Assembly (NCBI GenBank): GCA_031257075.1
Contig: JAIRPM010000193.1
Location: 1 to 7,530, forward strand
Source: Spirochaetaceae bacterium
GTDB lineage: Bacteria; Spirochaetota; Spirochaetia; Treponematales; Breznakiellaceae
Direction of reading: 5' to 3'
Length of the DNA: 7,530 nt
The first letter of the stretch is position 1. Each line of letters starts with the position of its first letter. Positions 1 through 5,791 of this stretch are shown here, piece by piece. Under the pieces are notes generated by a model. The model did no database searches and was not told the origin of the DNA. It saw nothing but the letters and a program-made list of their open reading frames with translations. The position numbers were made by a program, and so were the translations under genes.

Positions 1-69
1 CAACTGCGCGATAGCCTGCCCCTGGTCGCCTGCCGGCTCAAACGGCGATTCCGTTTTGAATGAACGCAT
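1..69 (-). CDS. uvrB: UvrB, excinuclease ABC subunit B (N-terminal fragment)
   Basis: Only the first 23 codons lie in the window; the gene continues off the left edge on the minus strand. The translation begins MRSFKTESPFEPAGDQ and continues GQAIAQL. This matches the strongly conserved start of UvrB, in which an F-K/L-x-S-x-F-x-P-x-GDQ-x-x-AI motif lies just before the Walker A helicase domain. UvrB is the damage-verifying helicase-like subunit of the UvrABC nucleotide excision repair complex in the cytoplasm. The ATG at 67-69 is the only sensible start: the reading frame upstream holds no ATG, GTG or TTG nearby, and the family N-terminus begins at this point. There is no Shine-Dalgarno sequence at normal spacing. 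A candidate promoter -10 box ends 9 bases upstream, so the mRNA may be nearly leaderless. The family call is firm despite the short fragment. Confidence 0.88.
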   Translation of the reverse strand, partial: MRSFKTESPFEPAGDQGQAIAQL

Positions 70-79
70 ACCGCGTTCA
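61..79. repeat. Perfect inverted repeat over the uvrB start
   Basis: TGAACGC (61-67), a 5-base centre, and GCGTTCA (73-79) form a perfect 7-bp inverted repeat. It overlaps the last base of the proposed -10 box at one end and the uvrB start codon at the other. If transcription starts near position 72, most of the upstream arm is not transcribed. The element would then act as DNA, for example as an operator, rather than as an mRNA hairpin. With a longer transcript it would instead bury the start codon in a stem. No known regulator site is assigned. Confidence 0.5.
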
Positions 80-317
80 GTGTAGCCTGTCAGCGGGTTC
101 GGGTGAAAGTGCCGCGCAAGGTTACGAAAGCCGGACTTCGGCACAAGGCGGCTCCCGATTTATGTTTTCTTTCCGCGCGCTCTCGCGGCGTTTACCATGC
201 GGTGGAAAATCAGTAAAGTAACGCCGCGCTGCCGCCGGAAAGCGGCAGCCGGGTTTTCCGCTGTCGCGTGGATGCTTCAGTTTGAACCCTGCCTTTGTTT
301 GAAATATGTTACTTTTC
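70..317. other. Spacer between tRNA-Val and uvrB with GC-rich hairpins
   Basis: No convincing coding region is seen here; open frames on the minus strand only read through the tRNA. Two hairpins stand out. One is an 8-bp perfect stem, GCTGCCGC (228-235) with GCGGCAGC (242-249), around a 6-base loop. The other is a 5-bp stem, CCGCG (173-177) with CGCGG (184-188). Neither is followed by a T-tract on the minus strand, so neither is a classic intrinsic terminator. The larger one could still define the 3' end of the tRNA-Val transcript. The part nearest uvrB holds its candidate promoter. Confidence 0.5.
79..107 (-). promoter_or_regulatory. Candidate sigma70 promoter of uvrB
   Basis: On the minus strand, TTCACC (102-107) and TACACT (79-84) are separated by exactly 17 bases. 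Each matches its consensus hexamer at four of six positions. The -10 box ends 9 bases before the uvrB ATG, so transcription would start about 3 nt upstream of the start codon. This is inferred from sequence only. A promoter further upstream, or read-through from the tRNA gene, is possible. Confidence 0.45.
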
Positions 318-391
318 TGGGCGCGCAGGGATTCGAACCCCGGACATCCACGGTGTAAACGTGGCGCTCTAACCAGCTGAGCTACGCGCCC
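318..391 (-). tRNA. tRNA-Val (anticodon UAC)
   Basis: The minus strand folds into a complete cloverleaf. The acceptor stem is GGGCGCG (391-385) with CGCGCCC (325-319). The D-arm is GCTC/GAGC with a GG-containing loop. The anticodon stem is CCACG/CGTGG with loop TTTACAC, giving anticodon TAC at 357-355 (valine). The variable region is 5 bases, and the T-arm is CGGGG/CCCTG with the invariant TTCGAAT loop. The discriminator base is A at 318. The 3' CCA is not encoded, because the next bases are GAA, so it must be added by CCA nucleotidyltransferase. The tRNA decodes GUN valine codons, mainly GUA and GUG. It appears to be a single-gene unit with its own promoter directly upstream. Confidence 0.97.
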
Positions 392-404
392 GGAAGATAG
401 ACCC

Positions 405-433
405 AGACTAGTGGTAAAAAACCACCTCGTCAA
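405..433 (-). promoter_or_regulatory. Promoter of tRNA-Val
   Basis: On the minus strand, TTGACG (428-433), a 17-base spacer and TAGTCT (405-410) precede the tRNA by 13 bases. This gives a short 5' leader for RNase P to remove. The -35 box matches consensus at five of six positions; the -10 box is weaker. The spacer contains a small perfect inverted repeat, GTGGT-TTTTT-ACCAC (411-425). Its meaning is unknown and it may be chance. Confidence 0.65.
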
Positions 434-490
434 GCCCCTATCTAGTATCACTACCTAATTGCAAATACGAAACAAGCAAAGGAATTTGAG

Positions 491-519
491 TTGTTCAAAC
501 AGTTCCGGCATGGTACACT
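491..519 (+). promoter_or_regulatory. Candidate promoter of the MetH-domain gene
   Basis: TTGTTC (491-496) and TACACT (514-519) are separated by 17 bases. The -35 box is weak (three of six) and the -10 box fair (four of six). The -10 box ends only 6 bases before the ATG at 526, which places the expected +1 on the A of the start codon. The only purine-rich stretch, GGGG at 520-523, is too close to the ATG for a normal Shine-Dalgarno sequence. The arrangement therefore suggests a leaderless mRNA. Confidence 0.45.
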
Positions 520-525
520 GGGGCA

Positions 526-1299
526 ATGGCAAACTATCTGGACATACAGGGGGACGAACCACTTTGTTTAAACGGTGAACCGCTCGAAAATGCGATTCCC
601 TTTTTTGACTGGGATAATTTTTTTCACCGGTGGAATATGGGGGGCGCAGACGGTGGGGATGACCGGGGCGAAGCCCGCCGTGCGCTCCATACCGATGCCC
701 AATCCTTGCTGGCCGAAATTGTGAGCGGTAAATTGCTTGAATTGCGCGGCGTAGTGCGGTTTTTGCCGGCGTTGTCGCATAATGAAACTGTTTTTTTGTT
801 TGAAAAGCGGCCTGGAGTGCCGGTTGAACAGCACCTTGCGGCACCTTGCGCCCAATTCATTTTTCCCCGCTGCCGCCGCCTCCGGCATGGGCGCGCCAAT
901 CCCTGCCTTGCCGACTTTGTTTTGCCGCGTGAAAGCGCGGCAGGACGTTTTGACGCGATTGGCCTTTTTGCCTTGAGCGCCGGTTTCGGGTTGGAAAGAG
1001 CCGCCGGCCGGCCTGACGGCGCGGATTCCTACCGCGCTATCCTCGCCGGCATCCTTGCGGGATGCCTTGCCGAAGCATGGAGCGCTTGTGTACATAAGCG
1101 TCTCTGCAAAACGGGCATACGTCCCGCATTTGGCTATCCGTGCTGCCCCAACCACGAAGACAAGCGCGTTGCCTTCAAATTGCTCAACGCCGAAACCCTC
1201 TGCGGTATGGCACTTACCGAGTCGGCAATGATACATCCGGCGGCTTCCATCTGCGGTATGTATTTTTTGAACCCGCAATCCTTCTATTTCAATCCGTAA
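526..1299 (+). CDS. Stand-alone MetH reactivation (AdoMet-binding) domain protein
   Basis: This protein of 257 aa matches only the C-terminal activation domain of cobalamin-dependent methionine synthase. That domain binds S-adenosylmethionine and supports reductive remethylation when the cob(II)alamin cofactor becomes oxidised. Visible landmarks, in order, are FDWDNFFHRWNMGG (27-40; MetH has IDWTPFF), RGVV (74-77), CLADFVLP (127-134), an SAGFGLE region (151-157), a DSYRAIL helix (167-173) followed by LAEAW and H190, then GIRPAFGYPCCPNH (197-210), and TES plus a YF-NP tail (231-250). R199-x3-G203-Y204 is the R-x-x-x-G-Y AdoMet-binding signature. There are no homocysteine, folate or B12 domains, so a separate partner MetH is expected elsewhere in the genome; Thermotoga has such a split arrangement. 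Compared with E. coli MetH, the WGYA-containing segment before GIRP is missing (about 20 residues). The start is the first ATG, with no Shine-Dalgarno. A long open frame on the opposite strand over this gene has no family features. Confidence 0.88.
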   Translation: MANYLDIQGDEPLCLNGEPLENAIPFFDWDNFFHRWNMGGADGGDDRGEARRALHTDAQSLLAEIVSGKLLELRGVVRFLPALSHNETVFLFEKRPGVPVEQHLAAPCAQFIFPRCRRLRHGRANPCLADFVLPRESAAGRFDAIGLFALSAGFGLERAAGRPDGADSYRAILAGILAGCLAEAWSACVHKRLCKTGIRPAFGYPCCPNHEDKRVAFKLLNAETLCGMALTESAMIHPAASICGMYFLNPQSFYFNP

Positions 1300-1353
1300 G
1301 AGTGCGGTTTGCGCCGCCGTCCGCTTTTGCGTATGTTGAGCGGCATTCAGGGG

Positions 1354-1382
1354 CTGGCAAAAATTCTGCTTTTGAGTAAACT
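1354..1382 (+). promoter_or_regulatory. Candidate promoter of the foldase-Maf unit
   Basis: CTGGCA (1354-1359) and TAAACT (1377-1382) are separated by 17 bases, each with four of six consensus matches. The predicted start of transcription, near 1389, lies downstream of the ATG at 1383 and just upstream of GAGG (1391-1394). This independently favours 1401 as the start codon and gives a leader of only about 11 nt. No strong terminator separates it from the preceding gene, so read-through is also possible. Confidence 0.4.
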
Positions 1383-1390
1383 ATGAAAGC

Positions 1391-1394
1391 GAGG
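1391..1394 (+). promoter_or_regulatory. Shine-Dalgarno deciding the foldase start
   Basis: GAGG lies 6 bases before the ATG at 1401. The in-frame ATG at 1383 has nothing comparable upstream, so the shorter form is preferred. Confidence 0.6.
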
Positions 1395-1400
1395 TATCGA

Positions 1401-3011
1401 ATGTCTTCCAACGAAAAAATCAAAATAAATGCCGGCAATGTTCCGAATGATAATTCTTCGATGGCGGAATTGAAACGCCGCTTTCATTCAAATCCTTTTG
1501 TTTTTGTAGGCACTATTATTGTGCTTGTGATTGTAATCATCGCCTTTGTGCTTGTTCCGGCCATTGTGCCTTCCGCAGGCGGTTTGAACGCAAGTAAACT
1601 TACATTTGGCTATTACGATGGTGCGCCGCTTACTTACAGCGGGAACAATTATTTTGCCCATGCGCGTCAGTACTACGCCTCCTATGCGCAGTACTACGGC
1701 TGGGATGAATACGAAATATGGCACCGCGCTTATTATTCCTATCTTGGGCGCACCGCAAAACTGGCCATAATGAAGAAAGCCGGCTATGAACCGCCGCAAA
1801 AACTGGTCAACGAAAAAGCGGTCAAGTTAGAACGGTTCAAAGACGAAAATGGCAAATTTTCGCGCGCGCTCTACAGTCAACTTAGCGCGGCAGATAAAAT
1901 TTCCCTGCTGGAAGAAGTAAAAAATGACGCAATACTTGAACGCTATGATGCCGACATAAACAATGCCCGCACTTCATCAAAAGAAAAAGAATTTATCGGG
2001 AATATGGCAAAATCCCAACGCAGTTTCAAAGTGGCCGTGCTGCCCTATTCCGCCTATCCCGCCAGTGAAATAAAGGCTTTTATCGAAAAAAACAGCGATT
2101 TGTTTACTTCGTTGCATTTTTCACAAATAACGCTGCCCAAAGAAACAGAAGCCAAAAAGGTGCTGGAAACCATCAGGAACGGCACGTCCACTTTTGAGGA
2201 TGCCGCCCGGAATCAGTCCAAAGACGAATATGCCGAACGCGGCGGCGATGCCGGCACAAAACTTGCCCATGAAATTAACACGCTTGCCGGTGGGGACGAA
2301 GCCCACGCCGCGCTGCGCACATTGGCCAAAGGTGAAATAAGCGAGCCGCTCAAAACGGCGGACGGCTGGACATTTTTTCGTGCCGAAGAAGCCCCCAAAC
2401 CCGCAGATGCTTCTGACGAATCGCTCATTTCGCAGGCGCGTTCCTATATCACGGCGAATGAACGCGGCATGATGGAGGACTATCTTATTGCAAAAGCGCA
2501 GGAGGCCGCCGCGTCTTACAGTGAGCCTTCTGAAGAGGCTGCCGCCGCATTTGACGAAACGGCAAAGGCCGCCGGTTTTACCGTGTCGGACGTTGGCCCT
2601 TTGCCGGTTAACTATGGCGATTCCCGGCTTTTTTCTACGCTTTCTTCGTTTGGTGTAGATGCCTTTCAGGCAAAGTCCGGCGATTCAAAAACATCGGCTT
2701 CGTTTGATAGCAATTTTTGGAAAAAAGCCTATAAAACGCCTCTTTTTACGGCATCAAAACCTCTTGTGTTGGATGGCCGGCAGACTTATGTGGCGCTTAT
2801 CTTCCCCAAAGAAGAAAATGGAAATGATACAAATGCCAAGAGCAATACCGAATCAATGTTTACCGGCAGTTGGATAGAAAACGCCATTGTTCAGGATACA
2901 GAGGATACCGTGCTTTCAAGTTCTAAATTCGAGGATAATTTTGATGACACATTCAAATACCTCTACCCCGAACAATTCTACCAGCATTCTTTCTCCGGCC
3001 TTAACTTCTAA
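1401..3011 (+). CDS. Membrane-anchored periplasmic parvulin-type peptidyl-prolyl isomerase (PpiD/SurA-like)
   Basis: This protein of 536 aa has a short charged cytoplasmic N-terminus, one hydrophobic segment at about 33-55 and a long periplasmic part, so it is a type II membrane protein like PpiD. After the membrane segment comes a Tyr-rich, helical, SurA_N-like chaperone region (about 65-215). The PpiC/rotamase domain follows at about 236-330. It runs from LHFSQITLP, through FEDAARNQS and the RGGDAG turn (280-285), to GEISEPLKTADGWTFFR (311-327), the typical closing motif of parvulins. The C-terminal 200 residues are weakly characterised. The likely role is folding of envelope or periplasmic proteins. 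Whether it isomerises proline bonds or acts only as a chaperone cannot be told from sequence. The start at 1401 is chosen over 1383 because of the GAGG site and promoter position. The last 68 bases overlap the next gene, so the two are probably co-expressed. Confidence 0.85.
   Translation: MSSNEKIKINAGNVPNDNSSMAELKRRFHSNPFVFVGTIIVLVIVIIAFVLVPAIVPSAGGLNASKLTFGYYDGAPLTYSGNNYFAHARQYYASYAQYYGWDEYEIWHRAYYSYLGRTAKLAIMKKAGYEPPQKLVNEKAVKLERFKDENGKFSRALYSQLSAADKISLLEEVKNDAILERYDADINNARTSSKEKEFIGNMAKSQRSFKVAVLPYSAYPASEIKAFIEKNSDLFTSLHFSQITLPKETEAKKVLETIRNGTSTFEDAARNQSKDEYAERGGDAGTKLAHEINTLAGGDEAHAALRTLAKGEISEPLKTADGWTFFRAEEAPKPADASDESLISQARSYITANERGMMEDYLIAKAQEAAASYSEPSEEAAAAFDETAKAAGFTVSDVGPLPVNYGDSRLFSTLSSFGVDAFQAKSGDSKTSASFDSNFWKKAYKTPLFTASKPLVLDGRQTYVALIFPKEENGNDTNAKSNTESMFTGSWIENAIVQDTEDTVLSSSKFEDNFDDTFKYLYPEQFYQHSFSGLNF
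2931..2935 (+). promoter_or_regulatory. Shine-Dalgarno of the Maf gene, inside the foldase gene
   Basis: GAGGA lies 9 bases before the ATG at 2944, within the last 30 codons of the upstream gene. It selects 2944 over the in-frame ATG at 2887, which has no such site. The position suggests translational coupling. Confidence 0.6.
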
Positions 3012-4587
3012 TTCTGAAATAACAGTTCTCCCGGCACGGCGCGGTTCTACTGTGCTGTGCCGGGGAAAGGCGCTGCTTTCCCGCATCGACCCCGTAACGC
3101 AAGCCGAGCGGATTGCCGAAGCGCAAGATGTAAAACCACTAACGCTGTATCTTGTTCCCCGCCCTCTTTTTGGTTATGGGCTTGCCGCTTTTCTGCAAAA
3201 ACTGCCCCAAAGTTCACGCATACTTGCCCTTGAAACCGATGAGGCGCTTTTTGAATGGACACGCCGGAATATCGAGCATACTCTTTTTGCCGGCGGCAGG
3301 TTTTCGCTTATGTTTGCCCCATCGCCGGGAATGTTTCTCCTAGGCGCCGGCAATCTTTTTTTGTGGCGTGATTTCCGGCGTGTAGAATTATTTGCCAATT
3401 CTGGAGCATGGCAATACGATGCGCCGGCTTTTGATGCCTTGCTCGATGCGGCGCAGACAGAATTGGCGCAAGGATGGAGCAATGCAATGACGCTTACGAG
3501 GTTAGGGCGGCTTTTTGCGCGTAATGCCTTCCACAACTTACCGCTGCTTGCCCATTGCCCCAGCGCGGACAGGCTGAACTTTGGCGCGGATAGTACGCTT
3601 GTTGCGGGCGCAGGACCTTCGCTGGAAGAAGCGGCGCGGGAATTGTCCTCGACAGGCCGTTACCGCGGCGAGCGCTGGCGTATTGTTGCCGTTGATACCG
3701 CTCTTCCTGCCTTGTTTGCATGGGGGATAAAACCGGATTTGGTTGTTGCGCTAGAGTCTCAACACTGGAATGCTGGCGATTTTACCGGATTGTATGGGCA
3801 AAACATTCCTCTGGCGATGGATTTTTCGGCGCTTCCACTCACGGCGAGGGTCTTTGCCGGTGCGCCTTATCTTTTTTGGACAGAATGGACACCGCTGCGT
3901 TTTTTTGACCGTCTAAATGCCGCCGGCCTTCTCCCGTTGCCATTACCCGCGCTCGGTTCGGTCGGACTGAGCGCGTACGCACTGGCCTGCCGGCTTACCA
4001 CAGGCCGGGTTGCCGCCGCCGGTCTTGACTTTGCGTTTACCGCCGACCTCTACCATTGCCGCGCCAGTCCTTCACACAGGCGGCTTCTCCGCGAAAATAG
4101 CCGTTTTCACAGTATGTATCCCCTTGCAAGTGTTTACCGTGAAGGCAGTTTCAGCCTTGCCGGGCGGCCGGATGAAACCATAATGCTTCTGAAAGACAGT
4201 TCTTGGCGCAGCGACCCATCGCTTGCGCGCTATCGCACGTTGTTTGCCGGATTGCGGGGTAGAAATCTGGAAACAACCGGATTTCTGTCAAAAACAAAAC
4301 GGCGTTCCAGCCCGGCAGAACCGGATTGGAACGCTTTTGCCGGCGCGGAACAGGAACGGCTGGAAAAACTCCTTGACATCCTTGCCGCATCGGGAAACCT
4401 GTCTAGCCTTGACAGCCTGCTCGATGAATGTGATTATTTGTGGGCGCATTTCCCTGAATGTGCCGGTAAAAATGGCTGGAGACCGCCTATTTCTAACACC
4501 GGCTTTCTAAAGCGCGTTCGTGCCGAAATAGAGCCTTTTTTGCGGATTCTCAGGAATGCGCCGCCTTTGATTGTTAATAAATGGTGA
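2944..4587 (+). CDS. DUF115 / MptE-like Maf-family protein (motility associated factor, putative glycosyltransferase)
   Basis: This protein of 547 aa belongs to the family variously labelled DUF115, '6-hydroxymethylpterin pyrophosphokinase MptE-like' and 'motility associated factor glycosyltransferase'. The N-terminal conserved block reads GSTVLCRGKALLSRIDP (34-50), then QAERIAEA (53-60). This corresponds to the 'PTL...LHS.YDP..EAeR' opening of the family. The core has STLVAGAGPSLEEA (217-230), a glycine-rich nucleotide-binding loop, then IVAVDTALPALFAWGIKPDL (247-266) and GLDFAFT (360-366). Homologues are implicated in adding nonulosonic-acid-type sugars to flagellin, so a role in flagellar filament glycosylation is inferred; spirochaete flagella are periplasmic. 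The name MptE reflects fold similarity, not pterin synthesis here. The first roughly 25 residues are Ser/Thr/Asn-rich, unconserved, and mostly encoded in the overlap with the foldase gene, so the true start could lie slightly later. The stop is only 18 bases from the convergent alr stop. Confidence 0.8.
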   Translation: MTHSNTSTPNNSTSILSPALTSNSEITVLPARRGSTVLCRGKALLSRIDPVTQAERIAEAQDVKPLTLYLVPRPLFGYGLAAFLQKLPQSSRILALETDEALFEWTRRNIEHTLFAGGRFSLMFAPSPGMFLLGAGNLFLWRDFRRVELFANSGAWQYDAPAFDALLDAAQTELAQGWSNAMTLTRLGRLFARNAFHNLPLLAHCPSADRLNFGADSTLVAGAGPSLEEAARELSSTGRYRGERWRIVAVDTALPALFAWGIKPDLVVALESQHWNAGDFTGLYGQNIPLAMDFSALPLTARVFAGAPYLFWTEWTPLRFFDRLNAAGLLPLPLPALGSVGLSAYALACRLTTGRVAAAGLDFAFTADLYHCRASPSHRRLLRENSRFHSMYPLASVYREGSFSLAGRPDETIMLLKDSSWRSDPSLARYRTLFAGLRGRNLETTGFLSKTKRRSSPAEPDWNAFAGAEQERLEKLLDILAASGNLSSLDSLLDECDYLWAHFPECAGKNGWRPPISNTGFLKRVRAEIEPFLRILRNAPPLIVNKW

Positions 4588-4605
4588 GCATAAATCAGTA
4601 TTGCC

Positions 4606-5748
4606 CTAGAGGTTTGTATATATGCGCGGGACACGTTTGTTAATATTGCAGGTAATTTCGTATGGTATAGTTCCAGCCCGTTTTGCAATGTCAGACGCAT
4701 CGAGCGAAGGCTGTCCGCCGCCAAATACCGTTACCGCATCCCAGCGGTTTACCGCCGGATTCTTTCCCAGATTTACCATGCATTGATCCATACATACACG
4801 CCCTGCAAGCGGGTATAATACATTGTTTATACATACAGAATAATTATTGCTTAGTATACGCGGCAATCCGTCCGCATAGCCAACCGGAAGCACACCGACA
4901 ACGGTATCCTCGCCGGCCGTCCATGTTCTGCCGTACGATACACTTTCGCCTTTGTGTACGGTTTTCAGATACACAAGGCGTGTTGTTAATTCCATAACCG
5001 GCTTGAAATCGAGATGCGGCAGCGACTCCGCATCCTGATACCCATAAAGAATGATACCGGGGCGCGCCATATCAAACCAACTTTCAGGATAACCTACAGC
5101 GCCGCCAGAATTCGCGGCCGAGACGATGCCCGGATTTATACTTCGCATGCGTATATTATTTAGCGCGGCAGAAAAAAGGCTGATTTGCCGGCGTGTATAT
5201 TCAACATTATCTGCCGATGATGAATCAGAAACCGCAAAATGCGTGATAGTTCCGGCATAGTTCAACAGGGCTGATTTTGATATATATTCGGCAAGGCTGG
5301 CAGATTCTTCCGCAGAACAACCTATGCGCCCCATGCCGGTGTCAATTTTTATAAACACAGAAAGTTTTTTGTTTCTGTTTAGCGCAAAAGTTTGTGCCGC
5401 CGCCTTTTCAAAAAGGGCAGCCGCTTCTCTGTCGCTTATGAGCGGCACAAGGGTATATTCGCATACCGCTTCCATTTCTGCCGGAAGGCACTGGGACAGC
5501 AGCAACACCGGTGCTGTAATGCCGCTTTCACGCAATTGCGCCCCTTCGTCAACGGTAGCGACAGCAAGATAAGATGCGCCCGCTTCCAGCGCAGCCCGCG
5601 CAACAGGTACCGCGCCATGCCCGTAAGCATCCGCCTTTACCGGAACGCAAAGGGCCGGCTGTTTGCCGGCCGCCGCATGATGCGCCCGTAATGTTTGTAT
5701 GTTTTTCTTTAGCACATCAAGATGAATAAGCGCTTGTGTTGCCCGCAT
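4606..5748 (-). CDS. alr: Alanine racemase
   Basis: This cytoplasmic PLP enzyme of 380 aa, a typical family length, interconverts L- and D-alanine and supplies D-Ala for peptidoglycan. The fold-type III barrel carries VKADAYGHGA (37-46), with K38 as the PLP-binding lysine. Further landmarks are KIDTGMGRIG (134-143, with the usual conserved Arg), THFAVSD (169-175), and the RPGIILYG segment (229-236). GESVSYGRTW (267-276) holds Y272, the catalytic tyrosine acting from the other subunit, and GRVCMDQ (316-322) also helps shape the active site. All expected catalytic residues are present. It is the last gene of a three-gene minus-strand operon, 35 bases after the Sir2 gene, and pairs naturally with the lipid-carrier transporter upstream. 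Its ribosome-binding site is weak (GGGAA about 7 bases before the ATG). The short gap holds a small hairpin with TTTT and a 12-bp palindrome, possible means of setting its expression apart from the upstream genes. Confidence 0.95.
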   Translation of the reverse strand: MRATQALIHLDVLKKNIQTLRAHHAAAGKQPALCVPVKADAYGHGAVPVARAALEAGASYLAVATVDEGAQLRESGITAPVLLLSQCLPAEMEAVCEYTLVPLISDREAAALFEKAAAQTFALNRNKKLSVFIKIDTGMGRIGCSAEESASLAEYISKSALLNYAGTITHFAVSDSSSADNVEYTRRQISLFSAALNNIRMRSINPGIVSAANSGGAVGYPESWFDMARPGIILYGYQDAESLPHLDFKPVMELTTRLVYLKTVHKGESVSYGRTWTAGEDTVVGVLPVGYADGLPRILSNNYSVCINNVLYPLAGRVCMDQCMVNLGKNPAVNRWDAVTVFGGGQPSLDASDIAKRAGTIPYEITCNINKRVPRIYTNL

Positions 5749-5759
5749 ATATATTCCCG

Positions 5760-5771
5760 CAGAAATTTCTG
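5760..5771. repeat. 12-bp perfect palindrome before alr
   Basis: CAGAAATTTCTG is identical on both strands and sits 11 bases upstream of the alr ATG. It could be an operator half-turn site or simply AT-rich chance sequence. No regulator is identified. Confidence 0.3.
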
Positions 5772-5791
5772 AAAACCGGCGGTTCAGCCGG
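5772..5791 (-). terminator. Weak intrinsic attenuator between the Sir2 and alr genes
   Basis: On the minus strand, CCGGC (5791-5787), the loop TGAACC and GCCGG (5780-5776) form a GC-only 5-bp stem followed by TTTT. The loop contains the stop codon of the Sir2 gene. The stem is short and the T-run has only four bases, so partial attenuation is more likely than full termination. Confidence 0.35.

Noticed and set aside
40..56. AAACGG-N5-CCGTTT inverted repeat in the uvrB coding start
   Set aside because: It lies in conserved codons, where protein constraint explains the sequence; there is no independent sign of a regulatory role.
1..320. Possible RNase P RNA, tmRNA or rRNA fragment left of the tRNA
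   Set aside because: GC-rich hairpins suggested a structured RNA, but none of the conserved sequence blocks of these RNAs was found, and the first 69 bases are clearly the start of uvrB.
122..451. Minus-strand open frame of 109 codons through the tRNA
   Set aside because: It reads straight through the tRNA-Val gene and its promoter; the middle of the protein is simply translated tRNA.
568..1278. Long open frame of 236 codons on the minus strand, opposite the MetH-domain gene
   Set aside because: It has no recognisable domain and is compositionally odd, and the plus strand carries clear MetH activation-domain motifs from end to end. It is a shadow of the codon bias on the real strand.
1304..1328. 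GCGG/CCGC hairpin followed by TTTT after the MetH-domain gene, as a terminator
   Set aside because: The stem is only four base pairs with a 13-base loop, and several other pairings are equally likely; too weak to call.
1383..1400. Foldase start at ATG 1383
   Set aside because: It abuts the candidate -10 box and would lie upstream of the predicted transcript start; 1401 has GAGG at a good distance.
2887..2943. Longer Maf protein starting at ATG 2887
   Set aside because: There is no ribosome-binding site, it would deepen the overlap with the foldase gene to 125 bases, and the extra 19 residues do not resemble the family.
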